Origin: Rheinheimera sp.
Lineage (GTDB): Bacteria; Pseudomonadota; Gammaproteobacteria; Enterobacterales; Alteromonadaceae
Assembly (NCBI RefSeq): GCF_020217005.1
Contig: NZ_JAIWOI010000070.1
Span: forward strand, 1-10,000
DNA length: 10,000 nt
Direction: 5' to 3'
A program made the translations under genes and the position numbers. The notes under the pieces are model-generated. The model ran no database searches, had not been told where the DNA came from, and saw only the letters and a program-made list of their open reading frames with translations. Shown in pieces: positions 6,473 through 10,000 of the stretch (position 1 is its first letter; each line of letters begins with the position of its first letter).

Positions 6473-6479
6473 TACCTCT
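6473..6479 (-). promoter_or_regulatory. Ribosome binding site deciding the GTG start of speD
   Basis: On the minus strand AGAGGTA is followed by 7 bases and GTG (6463-6465). The next possible start in frame would remove conserved N-terminal residues. Confidence 0.7.
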
Positions 6480-6487
6480 CTGTCCAA

Positions 6488-6515
6488 AATATACCCAAAG
6501 TAATTGGAGTTGCAG
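6488..6515 (-). promoter_or_regulatory. Possible speD promoter made by the end of the ERIC element
   Basis: On the minus strand CTGCAA (6510-6515), 16 bases, then TATATT (6488-6493). The -10 matches 5 of 6 consensus bases and is formed by the terminal TATA of the repeat plus flanking bases; the -35 matches only 3 of 6. It would give a leader of about 15 bases just holding the ribosome binding site. Confidence 0.35.
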
Positions 6516-6617
6516 GGAGGCGACAAGTGCGCGAGACCCCGGCAGCATAGTTTACCTATGTGACTGGGGCTAGAGCACGCAGTCAACAAAGCTGCAGCTT
6601 CAAGTACGAAGGGTATA
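6490..6617. repeat. ERIC/IRU-type intergenic repeat
   Basis: A 128-bp imperfect palindrome bounded by TATACCC (6490-6496) and GGGTATA (6611-6617). The outer arms TATACCCAAAGTAATTGGAG and the complement of the right end agree at most positions, both continuing to TGCAG. The centre has ACCCC ... GGGG arms around CATAG-TTTAC-CTATG (6546-6560). The piece ATGTGACTGGGG, the arm TTGCAGG-AGGCG and the length fit the ERIC (IRU) consensus of about 127 bp as I remember it. It sits between the OsmC stop and the speD start and would fold into a large hairpin in a joint transcript. Confidence 0.82.
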
Positions 6618-6629
6618 CTGATGCAATCC

Positions 6630-7058
6630 TTATTCAGCTGTTGGCAGTAATTCGGATTGTTTCACACTAAACGAATGTGTCACTTCGACACTTTGTGACA
6701 ACATAATAGACACTGAACAGTACTTCTCTGCAGACAAATTCACTGCTTTTTCCACATGTTTTTCACTGACATCAAAGCCAGTGACCACAAAGTGCAAATG
6801 AATTTTACTGAATACACGAGGAATAGTTTCGACCCGTTCGCCAGTTAAAATCACTTCGCAGTCCGTGACTTGTTGTCTGGCTTTTTGCAAAATACTGACC
6901 ACGTCAACCGAAGAGCAGGCACCGGCAGCCATTAACACCATTTCCATCGGACTTGGTGCAGCACTACCTTCTTTATGAGCATCAAACACCACATTGTGGC
7001 CGCTGTCAGAACGACCGATAAAGGTTTGGTCACCGGCCCATTTTACGCTGGCTTGCAT
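6630..7058 (-). CDS. yhfA: OsmC/Ohr-family protein, YhfA type
   Basis: A 142-residue cytoplasmic protein of the OsmC fold. APSPMEMVLMAAGACSSVDVV (about 34-54) carries the first family cysteine, Cys48, and AEKYCSV carries the second, Cys114. The 66-residue spacing equals that of the two active-site cysteines of E. coli OsmC (59 and 125), which reduce organic hydroperoxides. Overall sequence is closest to E. coli YhfA (MQARVKW...), whose exact substrate is not established. I chose the ATG at 7056-7058 rather than a TTG 24 bases further upstream, because AGGA lies 6 bases before it and the protein then begins MQASVKW like YhfA. It follows the DUF3802-like gene by 69 bp. A TAAAAT box (7092-7097, minus strand) in that gap could be a -10, but its -35 is poor. 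In E. coli yhfA lies between prkB and crp; here speD and repeats separate it from prkB. Confidence 0.9.
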   Translation of the reverse strand: MQASVKWAGDQTFIGRSDSGHNVVFDAHKEGSAAPSPMEMVLMAAGACSSVDVVSILQKARQQVTDCEVILTGERVETIPRVFSKIHLHFVVTGFDVSEKHVEKAVNLSAEKYCSVSIMLSQSVEVTHSFSVKQSELLPTAE

Positions 7059-7064
7059 AGGAGT

Positions 7065-7069
7065 TCCTG
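7065..7069 (-). promoter_or_regulatory. Ribosome binding site choosing the yhfA start
   Basis: On the minus strand CAGGA lies 6 bases before ATG (7056-7058). The longer in-frame start at TTG (7080-7082) has no comparable site and adds residues absent from E. coli YhfA. Confidence 0.65.
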
Positions 7070-7127
7070 TTGTCCGTATCAAAGAGTTGCTATTTTACGG
7101 AAAACAGTCAGATGAGGCTAGCTAAGA

Positions 7128-7478
7128 TTAATCCATCAAAGCTGCAATAGCATTATCAAACAAGTTTTTTATTAACAGTGATATTTCCTGGATCAGTTCA
7201 GTTTGTTGAGCTGTGGCAGGTTCTTCTAATACAGACGCCAGCACTTCCTGGAAATCATACAAAATACCGTCCACCTCACGCACTATCATGCTGCGATGAT
7301 TCATTTCCAACTCGGTGTGCTGAGTACAAAGTTGAATGATTTGTTCAGCGATGGACTCCTCCAGCACCTCACCCAGAGTTTTAGCTCCGGCTACTACTGG
7401 ACCACGTTGTTCGAACAACGACAAATGCTCAGTCAGAAACTGGATCAGATGCTCATAACCGGGTTTATCAGTTACCAT
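7128..7478 (-). CDS. DUF3802-like small helical protein, function unknown
   Basis: A 116-residue acidic protein without signal peptide, membrane segment or cysteine-rich site (a single Cys near residue 51). It begins MVTDKPGYEHLIQFLTEHLS and continues with amphipathic helices: EVLEESIAEQIIQLC (about 37-51), a central block SMIVREVDGILYDFQEVLAS (63-82), and QEISLLIKNLFDNAIAALM at the end. From memory this pattern fits DUF3802, found in Shewanella, Vibrio and relatives; no function is known and I could not run a profile search. ATG at 7476-7478 has AAGGTG (7489-7494) 10 bases upstream. A strong terminator after astD means it has its own promoter, and an 8-bp inverted repeat lies in its leader. 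It probably leads a transcript with yhfA and perhaps speD. Confidence 0.72.
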   Translation of the reverse strand: MVTDKPGYEHLIQFLTEHLSLFEQRGPVVAGAKTLGEVLEESIAEQIIQLCTQHTELEMNHRSMIVREVDGILYDFQEVLASVLEEPATAQQTELIQEISLLIKNLFDNAIAALMD

Positions 7479-7521
7479 ACTAAAAGGACACCTTTAGTGC
7501 ACAACACTGAAAATCATCTCT

Positions 7522-7547
7522 ATCTGAGCATGGCACAAAGCTCAGAT
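7522..7547. promoter_or_regulatory. Inverted repeat in the leader of the DUF3802-like gene
   Basis: ATCTGAGC (7522-7529) and GCTCAGAT (7540-7547) form a perfect 8-bp dyad with a 10-base spacer, 43 bases upstream of the start codon. No T run follows on the minus strand that would make it a terminator. It could be an operator or an RNA hairpin; no known regulator is recognised. Confidence 0.4.
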
Positions 7548-7591
7548 CATTTGTTGTTAAGTGAGTGTCATTTAAGCAAATTTTTTTTCAT

Positions 7592-7616
7592 AAAACAAAT
7601 CGGGGCATAGCCCCGA
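7592..7616 (-). terminator. Rho-independent terminator of astD
   Basis: TCGGGGC (7600-7606) and GCCCCGA (7610-7616) enclose ATA. On the minus strand the tail reads TTTGTTTTATG. It lies 33 bases after the astD stop and separates the ast genes from the DUF3802-like gene. Confidence 0.85.
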
Positions 7617-7649
7617 CAGAAATAAAACTTAAAAAATCTTTTGTGACAC

Positions 7650-9134
<1,485 letters not shown>

Positions 9135-9141
9135 CTAAAAA

Positions 9142-10000
9142 TTAAATTCGGGCTACGCGAACCCAATCGCCATTTGAGACCTGCAGTAAGCTTGCACATT
9201 CAGCAGGCAATATCAGCTGGTCGCTGTTCTCATCCGGTTGCAGGTAAAGCCAGGTGGCTCTGAAGTCTTCCAGCTTCGTATTGGCAATCATATAAGGCTG
9301 ACCACCACTGACTGCGCCAATCCTGACTTGTAATCTGCGGCTGCCACGCACACTGCGGATATGCTCCACTTTGGCTTCAACCGTAGGGCCAGCATCAAAA
9401 ATGTCGACATAACCTGTATTGGAAAAACCTTCAGACTGCAGTAAAGCTAAGGCCGGGCGGGTTTTTTCATGAACTTTACCGATAACTGCCTGTGCTTCTT
9501 TACTTAATAAGCTGACGTAAATAGGGTATTTCGGCATCAATTCGGCTATAAATACTTTTTGGCCTATACCAGTCAGATAGTCTGCTGTAGGGAAATCCAC
9601 AGAAAAGAAGCTGTCCTGTAACCATTTCCAGAATGGTGAATGGCCATCTTCATCCGACACTCCTCGCATTTCTGCAATCACCCTGTCAGCAAAACGTGAA
9701 CGGAATTCAGCGATAAATAAAAAGCGGAATTTTGACAACAAACGACCATTATTTTGTTTGCGGCAAGATTCGCGTAAAAACAAAGTGCAAAGCTCTGACA
9801 CCCCGGTGTAGTCATTACACAGCGTCAAAATATCTACAGGGTTGTACACCCCTAAAGCGCGTGAGGTATGAACCACCTTACCCAAATGGTAGTGATAAAA
9901 TGCGTCTTCGAGACCTACAGCGGCCTCTATGGCACTGGTACCTACTACAGCTCCGGTTTCGGCATCCTCTAAAACAAACAGATAACCTTCATCACCAGGC
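9142..10000 (-). CDS. astA: Arginine N-succinyltransferase, N-terminus outside the window
   Basis: AstA transfers succinyl from succinyl-CoA to the alpha-amino group of arginine, the first step of the AST pathway. The open frame runs to the window edge: 285 residues are visible, of about 340 in the family, so roughly 55 N-terminal residues and the true start lie beyond base 10000. Visible family blocks include YLFVLEDAETGAVVGTSAIE, VGLEDAFYHYHLGKVVHTSR, LGVYNPVDILTLCNDYTG, SELCTLFLRESCRKQNNGRL, FRFLFIAEFRSRFADRVIAE, MRGVSDEDGHSPFWKWLQDS and FFSVDFPTADYLTG. The C-terminal half includes FIAELMPKYPIYVSLL and a closing domain with FDAGPTVEAKV. A TTG at 9883-9885 should not be taken as the start, because conserved sequence continues upstream of it. 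In relatives astC (or argD) usually precedes astA, so it may lie just past the edge. Confidence 0.96.
   Translation of the reverse strand, partial: PGDEGYLFVLEDAETGAVVGTSAIEAAVGLEDAFYHYHLGKVVHTSRALGVYNPVDILTLCNDYTGVSELCTLFLRESCRKQNNGRLLSKFRFLFIAEFRSRFADRVIAEMRGVSDEDGHSPFWKWLQDSFFSVDFPTADYLTGIGQKVFIAELMPKYPIYVSLLSKEAQAVIGKVHEKTRPALALLQSEGFSNTGYVDIFDAGPTVEAKVEHIRSVRGSRRLQVRIGAVSGGQPYMIANTKLEDFRATWLYLQPDENSDQLILPAECASLLQVSNGDWVRVARI

Noticed and set aside
7059..7082. Longer yhfA reading frame starting at TTG (7080-7082), giving 150 residues
   Set aside because: The ATG at 7056-7058 has a good AGGA site 6 bases upstream and gives the N-terminus MQASVKW seen in E. coli YhfA.
9142..9885. A 247-residue astA starting at TTG (9883-9885)
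   Set aside because: The frame stays open to the window edge and encodes conserved AstA sequence (VLEDAETGAVVGTSAIEAA) upstream of that codon, so the gene is cut by the window rather than short.

Overview
The window looks like the chromosome of a gammaproteobacterium, most likely of the Shewanella/Rheinheimera/Alteromonadales kind. This is inferred from three things: a PrkB and a YhfA-type OsmC protein very close to the E. coli versions, a DUF3802-like gene next to astA-astD, and an ERIC-type intergenic repeat. Base composition is moderate and even. There are no RNA genes, no CRISPR array, no complete insertion sequence and no phage genes. I do not see a new multi-gene system; the unusual material lies in the intergenic repeats.

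Left part (1-3720, + strand): the tail of a COG4798-type SAM-dependent methyltransferase ends in a terminator whose loop carries the stop codon. It is followed by purD (purine synthesis), a 26-bp palindrome over the purD stop, and a terminator. Next come two tandem copies of an 81-bp unit, each ending in a terminator-like hairpin. A secreted EEP-fold nuclease of the ExeM/NucH type follows.

Middle (3720-5660): the nuclease converges on a minus-strand gene for a secreted beta-propeller (PD40/TolB-like) protein, which begins with GTG. That gene is divergent from prkB, a non-Calvin-cycle phosphoribulokinase-family protein. prkB ends inside a 28-bp-stem palindrome of the GGGGTCAGA type, which fills the gap to the convergent speD gene.

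Right part (5659-10000, - strand): transcription runs leftwards through astA (5' end outside the window), astD, a strong terminator, a DUF3802-like gene, an OsmC/YhfA-type gene, a 128-bp ERIC element and speD. AstA and AstD are two steps of arginine catabolism by the succinyltransferase (AST) pathway. SpeD makes the aminopropyl donor for spermidine. The side prkB-yhfA resembles the E. coli prkB-yhfA-crp neighbourhood, here with speD and two repeat elements lying between the two genes.
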